A DNA stretch of 6,034 nucleotides, taken from assembly GCA_031260615.1 (NCBI GenBank), contig JAISLG010000148.1, forward strand, positions 1-6,034. The letters are read 5' to 3'. The stretch's first letter is position 1, and the number at the start of each line of letters is the position of its first letter. Shown here piece by piece: positions 1 to 5,516 of this stretch. This DNA comes from Oscillospiraceae bacterium. Lineage in GTDB: Bacteria > Bacillota > Clostridia > Oscillospirales > Ruminococcaceae. Made by a program: the position numbers and the translations under genes. The notes under the pieces are model-generated. The model had not been told where the DNA came from, ran no database searches, and saw only the letters and a list, made by a program, of their open reading frames with translations.

Positions 1-1
1 G

Positions 2-1078
2 TATATAATGATATACACGAATAAGTTTTCATCATACGCGCTTGCGTTTAAGGGTGTGAACGATGATGATAACAATCCTCCGCCTGTCAACACCGACACG
101 TCCGCAATAACGGATACGACTGTTGACGGAATAACAGGCACGAATGTGTCAACGGAAGAACCTCCGACTGTTGCAACTTCGGATACCACGAGCAGTACGG
201 ACGCTCCGAACAGTACGGATACGACTGTTGACGGAATAACAGGCACGAACACGTCAACGAACGTGTCAACTGTGTCAACGGACGTGGCAACAAATGAACC
301 GCCGACTGTTGCAACTTCGGATACTGTGGATACAACGAGCACGGACATTCCGAACATTACGGATACCACGACAGGCAACACAGGCATTGTTACGGGTGTA
401 TCGACAGATACGTCTGTAACTACGGGAAGTATAGAAAGTAAATACACTACGGACACGACGAGTGGCACTACTGAAACGGGTGAATACTCGAACGAGCCGA
501 TAACTGCCGAAACAACGGACACTGGTAGTTCGTCCGAAATCGGCACGGGTACGGGCAGTGATACAGGTAGTGATACAGGTAGTAATACAGCGGATACAAC
601 AGTCAATGTAACGGGTGTAACGGGCAGTATTGATACAACGGATACTGTCATTGACACGGGAACGGGTACGGATACCGGCAGTGCCGATACAACGGACACG
701 ACTGTAAGCGGTACGGGTAATAATAGCGGCGGTACGGGTACTGCGGATACAACCCACACAACCGAACCGACATCGCCGACTACCCCGAACCAACCGACAA
801 CTACGACCACCGCACCCGTGAATACCGAACCCGAGGTAAGCAAAACGCCTACAAGTGCGGTTGTTATCAGCACAAAGGCGACTACAAAAAAGACGGGTAA
901 CTCGAGCAATAATTCAGGCAATAATTCGGGCAATAATTCGGGCAATTCAAGCGGCAAAAATCCTAACACGGGTATTGATATAATATTCGGCACGCGCGAA
1001 TTGTTAGCGATTGCATTGCTCACGCTCGCGGCAACAGTCGGGATTACGGCGCGGAAACGCCGATATACAAAGAAGTAA
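2..1078 (+). CDS. Sortase-anchored Thr-rich surface protein, C-terminal part (5' end outside window)
   Basis: This is the C-terminal part of a wall-anchored surface protein. The frame stays open to the left edge, and the first residues (YTNKFSSYALAFKG) resemble the closing strands of extracellular beta-sandwich domains common in Bacillota surface proteins. The ATG at base 8 is therefore probably an internal Met, not the start. Numbered from that Met, residues 17-310 are a low-complexity stalk rich in Thr, Asp, Gly, Ser and Val with repeated DTTVDGITGTN, PPTVATSDT and GSDT units. Residues 300-316 are Asn/Ser/Gly repeats. Residues 318-322 are NPNTG, a variant LPXTG sorting motif, followed by a hydrophobic helix (about 332-348) and a basic RKRR tail. 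Sortase cleavage between Thr and Gly and linkage to peptidoglycan is inferred from the family. The many Thr residues could be glycosylated, which the sequence cannot show. The binding or enzymatic domain lies outside the window, so the ligand is unknown. A strong hairpin terminator follows 15 bases after the stop. Confidence 0.85.
   Translation, partial: YIMIYTNKFSSYALAFKGVNDDDNNPPPVNTDTSAITDTTVDGITGTNVSTEEPPTVATSDTTSSTDAPNSTDTTVDGITGTNTSTNVSTVSTDVATNEPPTVATSDTVDTTSTDIPNITDTTTGNTGIVTGVSTDTSVTTGSIESKYTTDTTSGTTETGEYSNEPITAETTDTGSSSEIGTGTGSDTGSDTGSNTADTTVNVTGVTGSIDTTDTVIDTGTGTDTGSADTTDTTVSGTGNNSGGTGTADTTHTTEPTSPTTPNQPTTTTTAPVNTEPEVSKTPTSAVVISTKATTKKTGNSSNNSGNNSGNNSGNSSGKNPNTGIDIIFGTRELLAIALLTLAATVGITARKRRYTKK
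110..249 (+). repeat. Pair of identical 35-bp direct repeats in the stalk coding region
   Basis: Bases 110-144 and 215-249 are identical over 35 bp and lie exactly 105 bp apart, a whole number of codons. Both encode TDTTVDGITGTN in the same frame. Identity at the DNA level, including wobble positions, points to recent duplication or gene conversion and not only selection on the protein. Recombination between the copies would delete or add 35 residues without breaking the frame. Confidence 0.9.
164..324 (+). repeat. Pair of identical 23-bp direct repeats interleaved with the 35-bp pair
   Basis: Bases 164-186 and 302-324 are identical and 138 bp (46 codons) apart, encoding the core of PPTVATSDT. 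The spacing differs from that of the 35-bp pair, so the second module is not a simple copy of the first. About 33 bp of extra NTSTNVSTVSTDV-type sequence was gained or lost between them. Confidence 0.85.
554..589 (+). repeat. Three 12-bp tandem repeats (GSDT/GSNT units)
   Basis: Units at 554-565, 566-577 and 578-589 read ggcagtgataca, ggtagtgataca and ggtagtaataca, differing by single bases. They encode GSDTGSDTGSNT. This is a small in-frame minisatellite within the stalk that could vary in copy number by slippage. Confidence 0.85.
905..952 (+). repeat. Four 12-bp tandem repeats (Asn/Ser/Gly linker before the sorting signal)
   Basis: Units at 905-916, 917-928, 929-940 and a diverged one at 941-952 are based on ggcaataattcg. 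They encode the SNNSGNNSGNNSGNSSG-like flexible linker just before NPNTG. Such a linker plausibly threads the stalk through the peptidoglycan layer. The two central units are identical. Confidence 0.85.
959..1066 (+). other. C-terminal cell-wall sorting signal (NPNTG + hydrophobic helix + RKRR)
   Basis: The codons at 959-973 encode NPNTG. They are followed by a short polar/hydrophobic stretch, a membrane-spanning segment (ELLAIALLTLAATVGITA) and then RKRR. This three-part order is the standard sorting signal recognised by class A/B/D-type sortases. The first position is Asn instead of Leu, a variant seen in many clostridial surface proteins. No sortase gene is present in the window. Confidence 0.85.
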
Positions 1079-1093
1079 CTGCTTGCACAGGCG

Positions 1094-1130
1094 TACACGG
1101 CTTAGGGGAAACACCTAAGCCGTGTATTTG
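1094..1130 (+). terminator. Intrinsic terminator after the surface protein gene, possibly shared with asnB
   Basis: The arms tacacggcttagg (1094-1106) and cctaagccgtgta (1114-1126) pair perfectly over 13 bp around a 7-base loop. They are followed by a T-rich stretch (tttgttt) on the plus strand, which favours termination of the surface protein gene. The convergent asnB gene ends at 1145, so the same hairpin lies just past its stop. On that strand no clear T-run follows, so bidirectional activity is possible but less certain. Confidence 0.85.
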
Positions 1131-1144
1131 TTTGGTAGTGGGGG

Positions 1145-3025
1145 TTACACTTGAATATCCGCTTGGCTAACTTGTAAAAACCGTTCAAACTGTATGAGAT
1201 ACGCGAACAGTTGGGGGGCGGTCATCAGTTGCCCGTACCAGTTTTTGTTGAAGGATTTGCCCTCAGAGTTGAGCAAGTCTTTGAGAGCTTTCTCGCTGAA
1301 TATTTCGGTGAGGCGGTTTGGTTTGTACAGCAAGTTGCCAAAATCCGACATTACGCGGCTCATATAAGCGGGGTTATGGGTTTTCGGGTATGGGCTTTTT
1401 TTTCGCCAGAGAATATTCTCGGGTAACAGCCCTTTCATAGCGGCGCGTACCAACCCTTTTTCGCGACTGTTATGGTATTTGTACTCCCATGGGATATTGT
1501 ATGCGAGTTCGGCAATGCGCTTGTCGCAGAACGGTACGCGGACTTCGAGTCCAGTTGACATTGACATTCTGTCCTTGCGTTCGAGCAAAACTTGCATAAA
1601 ATGGTAGTAGTTGAGAGAGAATAATTCGCGCATACGGCGGTCGTTCGGGGTGTCCGTTGGCAGGCAATCCGTATTATGGACTGTTGTCCGAACTACGTCC
1701 GCGACATATTCCAACGGGTCGGTGTCGCCTAATAACCCGTGTCGGAGCAACCCCGCGCGTTCACCTGTACTTTCAGACCACGGAAATGCGTGAAAGTAGT
1801 TATCGTCCGATAGTTCAGACGTATCATTGACTTTCTTAAACCACGGGTATCCTCCGAAAATCTCGTCCGCACATTCGCCCGACAATGCCACGGGGAATCC
1901 TTTCCGAACCTCTTTGCAGAACAACATCAATGAACTGTCCACGTCCGCCATACCAGGCAAATCGCGCGAATCCACTGCCGAGAGCAGTGCCGATGCAACC
2001 GCACTATTCGACAATACTACGTCCGTGTGCTTGGTTTGCAGAAACTCCGAGGTGAGTTTAATCCACGGTGCGTCCTCGTCCGGTTGGAACAAAGAGCGTT
2101 GAAAAAAGTCGGAATTATCCTCGTAATCGACAGAAAATGTGTGTAATTTTTCGTCACGCGCCGCGAATCTTTTCGCCGCTTGCGCCGATATTACCGAACT
2201 GTCGAGTCCGCCGCTCAGGAAACAGCATAGTGGAACATCAGACACGAGTTGCATATCTATCGCGGAAAGTATCAAGGCGCGGATATGTTCCACGGATTCC
2301 CTGAAATTTAGGTTGTATTCGTATGCGACAAGTTTCCAATATATTGTCGTTTTTAGGTATGGTTTTCCGCCGTCTTTTCCATACACCGCGTATTCGCCCG
2401 GTCGTAGTTCGCGGACGCCCTTATACACGCCCGAGCCGGGTCGCCGAGCAGGTCCGAGCAATGTCAACTCGGCTATTGAGTTTCGGTCGAGTATTTTCGA
2501 CACTGTATCGTCTGCGAAAATTGCTTTCAACTCTGAACCAAAGGTTAAACTATTGTTAAACTCAACATAAAAGAATGGTTTAACTCCGGCAGGGTCGCGT
2601 GCCATAAATAATCGGTCGCCGTCCCAAATTGCAAACGCAAAAATTCCGTTAAATCGCTTGACACACTCTTCCCCGAACGCGATATATGAGTATAATAGTA
2701 TTTCGGTGTCCGAGTGTCCGCGGATTTCGTAGCCGCGCGATTTGAGTTCGCGGCGGAGTTCCTCGGTATTGTAGAGTTCGCCGTTGTATGCGATTGTGTA
2801 TTCGCGCCCGTCGCGTCCAGCGCGTGTCATAGGCTGTTTTCCGTGTTCGGGGTCTATTACCGTTAGGCGACGGTGCGCGAAAACGCAGTGCGCGGATATG
2901 AATGTTCCCTCCTCGTCGGGTCCGCGCGGCGTGAGGGCGGCGCACGCTCTCGAAAGGTATTTGTTTGTGGTGTCGTTTGCTCCGAAATCCGTGTTGTAGT
3001 TGACTTTTCCGGCTAAACCGCACAT
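1145..3025 (-). CDS. asnB: Asparagine synthetase, glutamine-hydrolysing (AsnB family)
   Basis: This 626-aa protein is complete. It should convert aspartate to asparagine using ATP and ammonia released from glutamine. The N-terminal class II amidotransferase domain begins MCGLAG, with Cys2 becoming the N-terminal nucleophile, and has RGPDEEG (34-40), HRRLTVIDPEHGKQPM (51-66), YNGELYN (80-86) and GHSDTE (103-108). The C-terminal synthetase domain has the ATP-pyrophosphatase loop SGGLDSS (271-277) and SGECADEIFGGYPWF (382-396). All expected catalytic motifs are present. The start is supported by aaaggagg five bases upstream and by the need for Cys at position 2. Its length is near that of the Bacillus subtilis AsnB paralogue, which is known to amidate meso-diaminopimelate in peptidoglycan, so wall amidation is an alternative role that sequence alone does not exclude. 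The gene appears monocistronic, convergent with the surface protein gene and divergent from mtaB. I see no T-box leader. Confidence 0.95.
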   Translation of the reverse strand: MCGLAGKVNYNTDFGANDTTNKYLSRACAALTPRGPDEEGTFISAHCVFAHRRLTVIDPEHGKQPMTRAGRDGREYTIAYNGELYNTEELRRELKSRGYEIRGHSDTEILLYSYIAFGEECVKRFNGIFAFAIWDGDRLFMARDPAGVKPFFYVEFNNSLTFGSELKAIFADDTVSKILDRNSIAELTLLGPARRPGSGVYKGVRELRPGEYAVYGKDGGKPYLKTTIYWKLVAYEYNLNFRESVEHIRALILSAIDMQLVSDVPLCCFLSGGLDSSVISAQAAKRFAARDEKLHTFSVDYEDNSDFFQRSLFQPDEDAPWIKLTSEFLQTKHTDVVLSNSAVASALLSAVDSRDLPGMADVDSSLMLFCKEVRKGFPVALSGECADEIFGGYPWFKKVNDTSELSDDNYFHAFPWSESTGERAGLLRHGLLGDTDPLEYVADVVRTTVHNTDCLPTDTPNDRRMRELFSLNYYHFMQVLLERKDRMSMSTGLEVRVPFCDKRIAELAYNIPWEYKYHNSREKGLVRAAMKGLLPENILWRKKSPYPKTHNPAYMSRVMSDFGNLLYKPNRLTEIFSEKALKDLLNSEGKSFNKNWYGQLMTAPQLFAYLIQFERFLQVSQADIQV

Positions 3026-3063
3026 ATTTTCCTCCTTTTATTAAGGTAAAATGATAATGTATA

Positions 3064-3093
3064 AGTATATGCGCTTGGTTGAAAAAATGTCAG
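3064..3093 (-). promoter_or_regulatory. Candidate sigma-A promoter for asnB
   Basis: On the minus strand, ctgaca (3088-3093, 5/6 match to TTGACA) is followed after 18 bp by tatact (3064-3069, 5/6 match to TATAAT). Transcription would start near 3057, giving a leader of about 30 bases that ends with the aaaggagg ribosome binding site at 3031-3038. The leader is too short for a T-box or riboswitch. The match is by eye and the region is AT-rich, so the call is tentative. Confidence 0.45.
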
Positions 3094-3197
3094 AATATTC
3101 CATTTTATAAATAGGATTTAATTGTTTGATTTTAATTGTATTGTGTGCAATTTTGAATTTGGACGAAAATTACAATTGAGCAAACGCGCAACCTAAA

Positions 3198-3220
3198 ATT
3201 ACACGACATTACACGACATT
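3198..3220. repeat. Tandem 10-bp direct repeat in the intergenic region
   Basis: The sequence attacacgac occurs twice in direct succession, followed by a further att. A period of 10 bp, about one helical turn, would place two protein-binding sites on the same DNA face. The copies lie roughly 105-130 bp upstream of the candidate asnB -35 box and 155-180 bp upstream of the candidate mtaB -35 box. No known binding-site family is recognised. Confidence 0.6.
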
Positions 3221-3375
3221 GCGCGAAAACCCTGAACGCGCTTGATGATATGGGTTAAAAGCGGGTGATTGGTCGTTATCGCCGAAAAAACGTATCTAAA
3301 ATAGCGGACAAATAATTTATGAATATTATACGATTGTTGCGCTACAAAATCATTTTCAGTCGGGCAAAATTCGTA

Positions 3376-3403
3376 TTGATAAATGACGGGTTTAGGTGAT
3401 ACT
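3376..3403 (+). promoter_or_regulatory. Candidate promoter for mtaB
   Basis: ttgata (3376-3381, 5/6 match to TTGACA) and gatact (3398-3403, 4/6 match to TATAAT) are separated by 16 bp. They predict a start near 3410 and a leader of about 40 bases before the ATG at 3450. The -10 match is modest. A competing ttgacg at 3406 would put the -10 box on top of the ribosome binding site, so it is less likely. Confidence 0.35.
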
Positions 3404-3436
3404 CATTGACGGGGCGTTTCGGGATGATTAAAGTTT

Positions 3437-3440
3437 GGAG
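3437..3440 (+). promoter_or_regulatory. Ribosome binding site that decides the mtaB start
   Basis: ggag at 3437-3440 lies nine bases before the ATG at 3450. An upstream in-frame TTG at 3435 would overlap this site and have no Shine-Dalgarno sequence of its own. Starting at 3450 also gives MIKLFTFGCKTN, which matches the usual family N-terminus in which the first cluster cysteine lies around residue 8-10. Confidence 0.7.
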
Positions 3441-3449
3441 AGTGATAGT

Positions 3450-4787
3450 ATGATAAAATTGTTTACATTTGGGTGCAAGACGAACCTTGCCGAGGTATCG
3501 GCGGTCGCGGACGATATTTCAAAAATAGGATTTAGTTGTAAAACGCACAATGGAAATGAGATATTCTCACGGAAAAATATTTTGGAAAACACCCGCTTTG
3601 CGATAATAAATACTTGCACGGTGACTGAAAATGCCGATGACAAGACCCGAAAAGCCGTCCGCACACTACGAAAATATTTGGGGAATTTACCCAACGCGGA
3701 CGGGAAAATAGAGATAATATTGGTCGGGTGTATGGTTCGCGCTGACCCCGAAAAGGCAATGTCGGTTGGTGCGGACAGGGTATTTGCAAGCCTGTCGGAG
3801 GCATTCGACTATATAATAAGGGGATCTCCGCCGACCGCCGACCACAATAATATCCTATTTGTGAAATCGCATACACGCGACTTTTTGAAAATAGAGGACG
3901 GGTGTAATAACTACTGCGCGTACTGTTTGATACCCAAGGCGCGAGGTGGGCTGTTGCCTACATCTATGCGGGTTGACGAGGCGGAATACCGTGTGCGTGA
4001 ATTGTACGCGCAGAGCCAATTTAAGCAAGAATTGGTATTGACGGGGATAAATTTGTCCTTGTATGAGTATGGTTTGTCGGCGGTTGTGCGAGCCGCAGTA
4101 TCTGTTGGATACACGCGGATACGCCTTGGAAGTTTAGAGCCGAATGGAAAGATAACTGAAAGCGAACTTGAAAGTTTATCGCAAATACCCGAACTTTGTC
4201 CGCATTTTCACATATCCCTGCAATCGGGGTCGGCGCGGATATTGTCCGCGATGCGGCGGCGGTACACCCCACAAGAGTATATGCGGTTTATTACATTGGT
4301 GCGGCGGCATTTCCCTAACGCGAACATAACCACCGACATAATAGCGGGGTTTGACGGGGAAACAGACGAGGATTTCGCGGACACCCTTGAATTCGCCGAG
4401 GAATGTGGCTTCTCCAAAATTCACGCATTCGCGTATTCCGAGCGCGCGGGAACAATCGCAGAGCAAACGCGCAAATTGGCAATTGCCGACGTACGAAACA
4501 CGGAAACCGTGAATAGAAAAACCGTGCAAGTGAATAAAAACACCGAATCCGTGAATTGCAATCCCGTACCTGAAAACACAAAAAAACAACGCGCCGACGC
4601 TCTCCGCGCATTGTCTGTTCGGTTGCAAAAAAAATACACTGCCCGTTTTTTGGGGCAGCGATTACAGGTATTGTGTGAGAAAGACGGGACGGGGTATTCG
4701 CGCGAGTATATCCGCGTGCGATTGCCCGACGGGTGCCGGCGCGGCGAAGTGTATGAGGTTACGCTGACTGAGGATAATTTATTGTAG
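3450..4787 (+). CDS. mtaB: tRNA A37 methylthiotransferase, MiaB/MtaB family (radical SAM)
   Basis: This 445-aa enzyme should add a methylthio group to modified adenosine 37 of tRNA. It fits the MtaB branch (t6A to ms2t6A), because the first motif is GCKTN, closer to MtaB's GCKVN than MiaB's GCQMN. The N-terminal domain has the three auxiliary-cluster cysteines, Cys9 (GCKTN), Cys56 (NTCTVTENADDKTRK) and Cys94 (VGCMV). The radical-SAM cluster motif is CNNYCAYC at Cys152, Cys156 and Cys159, followed by LIPKARG. Further conserved stretches are LGSLEPN, FHISLQSGS, MRRRYT and TTDIIAGFDGETDEDF. Residues 390-445 form a TRAM-like tRNA-binding end. Between FAYSERAGT and the RADALRAL helix lies an unusual polar insert (about 350-380) containing a duplicated 14-residue unit. 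The gene stands alone on its strand and converges with trmK. The family assignment is secure; MtaB over another methylthiotransferase subtype is likely but less so. Confidence 0.9.
   Translation: MIKLFTFGCKTNLAEVSAVADDISKIGFSCKTHNGNEIFSRKNILENTRFAIINTCTVTENADDKTRKAVRTLRKYLGNLPNADGKIEIILVGCMVRADPEKAMSVGADRVFASLSEAFDYIIRGSPPTADHNNILFVKSHTRDFLKIEDGCNNYCAYCLIPKARGGLLPTSMRVDEAEYRVRELYAQSQFKQELVLTGINLSLYEYGLSAVVRAAVSVGYTRIRLGSLEPNGKITESELESLSQIPELCPHFHISLQSGSARILSAMRRRYTPQEYMRFITLVRRHFPNANITTDIIAGFDGETDEDFADTLEFAEECGFSKIHAFAYSERAGTIAEQTRKLAIADVRNTETVNRKTVQVNKNTESVNCNPVPENTKKQRADALRALSVRLQKKYTARFLGQRLQVLCEKDGTGYSREYIRVRLPDGCRRGEVYEVTLTEDNLL
4497..4580 (+). repeat. Imperfect 42-bp tandem duplication inside mtaB
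   Basis: Units 4497-4538 and 4539-4580 match at 29 of 42 positions by hand count. They encode NTETVNRKTVQVNK and NTESVNCNPVPENT in frame. The duplication falls in the segment joining the radical-SAM barrel to the TRAM-like end, where family members usually have a short, highly charged helix-connecting stretch. The divergence suggests an old duplication that has been tolerated. Confidence 0.65.
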
Positions 4788-4791
4788 GGCA

Positions 4792-5277
4792 TTATCGTGG
4801 CGGTTCTGCGACAAACACTGCGAATGCCCGTTTACCGTCTTGTATAGTGCATTCCTCTGTAATATTGTACCCGAGTTCCGCCAATCCGTCCCGTAATTTG
4901 TCGGTTTTCGACATTGGTTGCAATATAAAACGCGTGTCTGTATTGACAGGCGCGTGTCGTAATATGTCGATAATTGTTTCTCCGCCCAACCCGGCAACCA
5001 CAATATCGTACGCGTTCGCGGCAATATCCGACACAACCTCCGTGGGTAGCCCCGTAAACCCGTCAGACAAATAAAACTCGATAGGTAAGCCCTTTGCGGC
5101 GTATTGCCCGTGTTTCAGCGGTTCGGGTTTGGCATCAACAGCGATTACCCGACTGTTGTCGCCTTTTTCCGCAATATAACAACACAAAAAGGCGTGGTCT
5201 GCCCCAATATCAAGGACAGACACGCCGAGGCGTACAAAATCCGCAATCCGCCGTAACCGTGGGGTGAGGGACGTCAA
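4792..5277 (-). CDS. trmK: tRNA (adenine(22)-N(1))-methyltransferase, short TrmK form
   Basis: This 161-aa SAM-dependent methyltransferase is expected to make m1A at position 22 of tRNA. The order of motifs fits TrmK: an N-terminal LTPRLRRIADFV helix, the SAM-binding motif I DIGADHAFL (23-31, family DIGSDHAYL), Asp48 in AVDAKPEPL at the end of strand 2, LSDGFTGL (70-77), the signature AGLGGETIIDIL (95-106, family AGMGG) and FILQPM (117-122). The protein stops at DGKRAFAVFVAE-PPR, where the family's catalytic Rossmann domain ends. It therefore lacks the C-terminal coiled-coil domain of about 70 residues found in Bacillus subtilis TrmK. The ATG directly follows the TAA of the DUF1858 gene with no gap and only a weak upstream aaggcg, so translational coupling is likely. 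The stop lies 4 bp from that of convergent mtaB, with no terminator visible. Confidence 0.87.
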   Translation of the reverse strand: MTSLTPRLRRIADFVRLGVSVLDIGADHAFLCCYIAEKGDNSRVIAVDAKPEPLKHGQYAAKGLPIEFYLSDGFTGLPTEVVSDIAANAYDIVVAGLGGETIIDILRHAPVNTDTRFILQPMSKTDKLRDGLAELGYNITEECTIQDGKRAFAVFVAEPPR

Positions 5278-5490
5278 TTACGCGAACAACGCCTTGTTAA
5301 GGTCGGCAATCAGCGCGGAAGCATCGTGCCCGTGAACAGCGGCAGCATCGGCAATCGACTCCCCGTGAGCGGCGGCACAGCCCAAACAGTGCATACCCAT
5401 CGCAAAAAATATCGGTGCGGCTTTCTCAGCGTTTATTTCGAGAATGTCGGCAATCAGGGTGTCCTTGGTTATTTCAGCCTTATCAGTCAT
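5278..5490 (-). CDS. DUF1858 / hybrid-cluster-protein-associated redox-disulfide domain protein
   Basis: This small protein of 70 aa consists of one domain. It matches the DUF1858 pattern: a TKDTLIADILEINAEKAAPIF lead-in, GMHCLGCAAAHGESIADAAAVHG, and a closing LIADLNKAL helix. Cys35 and Cys38 form the CxxC (CLGC) that gives the family its redox-disulfide name. Members are small cytosolic proteins, or appended domains, often found near hybrid-cluster (prismane) or other anaerobic redox proteins. The molecular role is not established, and no hybrid-cluster protein is in the window. The start is fixed by aggagg (5498-5503) seven bases upstream. The gene lies 26 bp after the preceding gene and abuts trmK, consistent with one transcript. 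Confidence 0.9.
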   Translation of the reverse strand: MTDKAEITKDTLIADILEINAEKAAPIFFAMGMHCLGCAAAHGESIADAAAVHGHDASALIADLNKALFA

Positions 5491-5516
5491 TTTAATTCCT
5501 CCTAAAATTCCTCATT

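Larger units (their letters stand above)
3026..3449. other. AT-rich divergent intergenic region between asnB and mtaB
   Basis: About 420 bp separate the divergent starts of asnB and mtaB. I find no convincing coding frame and no tRNA or other recognisable RNA. The stretch contains a candidate promoter for each gene, a 10-bp tandem repeat at 3198-3220, and short inverted repeats: aattgta/tacaatt at 3134-3140/3171-3177 and gcgcg/cgcgc at 3221-3225/3237-3241. These are too short to call as defined elements. It is long for a simple divergent promoter region, so an operator or small RNA is possible but unsupported. Confidence 0.5.

Noticed and set aside
275..793. A long open frame of 172 codons on the minus strand opposite the stalk gene
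   Set aside because: It is the antisense shadow of a Thr-rich repetitive sequence. Its translation is an implausible Arg/Cys/Thr-rich string with no family resemblance, while the plus strand ends in a clear sorting signal.
554..952. Regular short repeats that might be a CRISPR-like array
   Set aside because: Units are 12 bp, contiguous, in frame and without unique spacers. They are coding minisatellites.
2139..2570. A 143-codon plus-strand frame inside asnB
   Set aside because: It lies opposite well-conserved asnB motifs, and its translation shows no domain or ribosome binding site.
3026..3060. T-box or riboswitch leader for asnB
   Set aside because: The predicted leader is only about 30 bases, and no T-box consensus or terminator/antiterminator pair is seen upstream on the minus strand.
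3221..3241. Hairpin gcgcg/cgcgc in the intergenic region as a terminator
   Set aside because: It has only five base pairs with an 11-base loop, no T-run follows, and no gene ends there.
3435..3449. TTG start for mtaB that adds five residues (LESDS)
   Set aside because: It overlaps the ggag ribosome binding site that serves the ATG at 3450, and the family N-terminus matches the ATG start.
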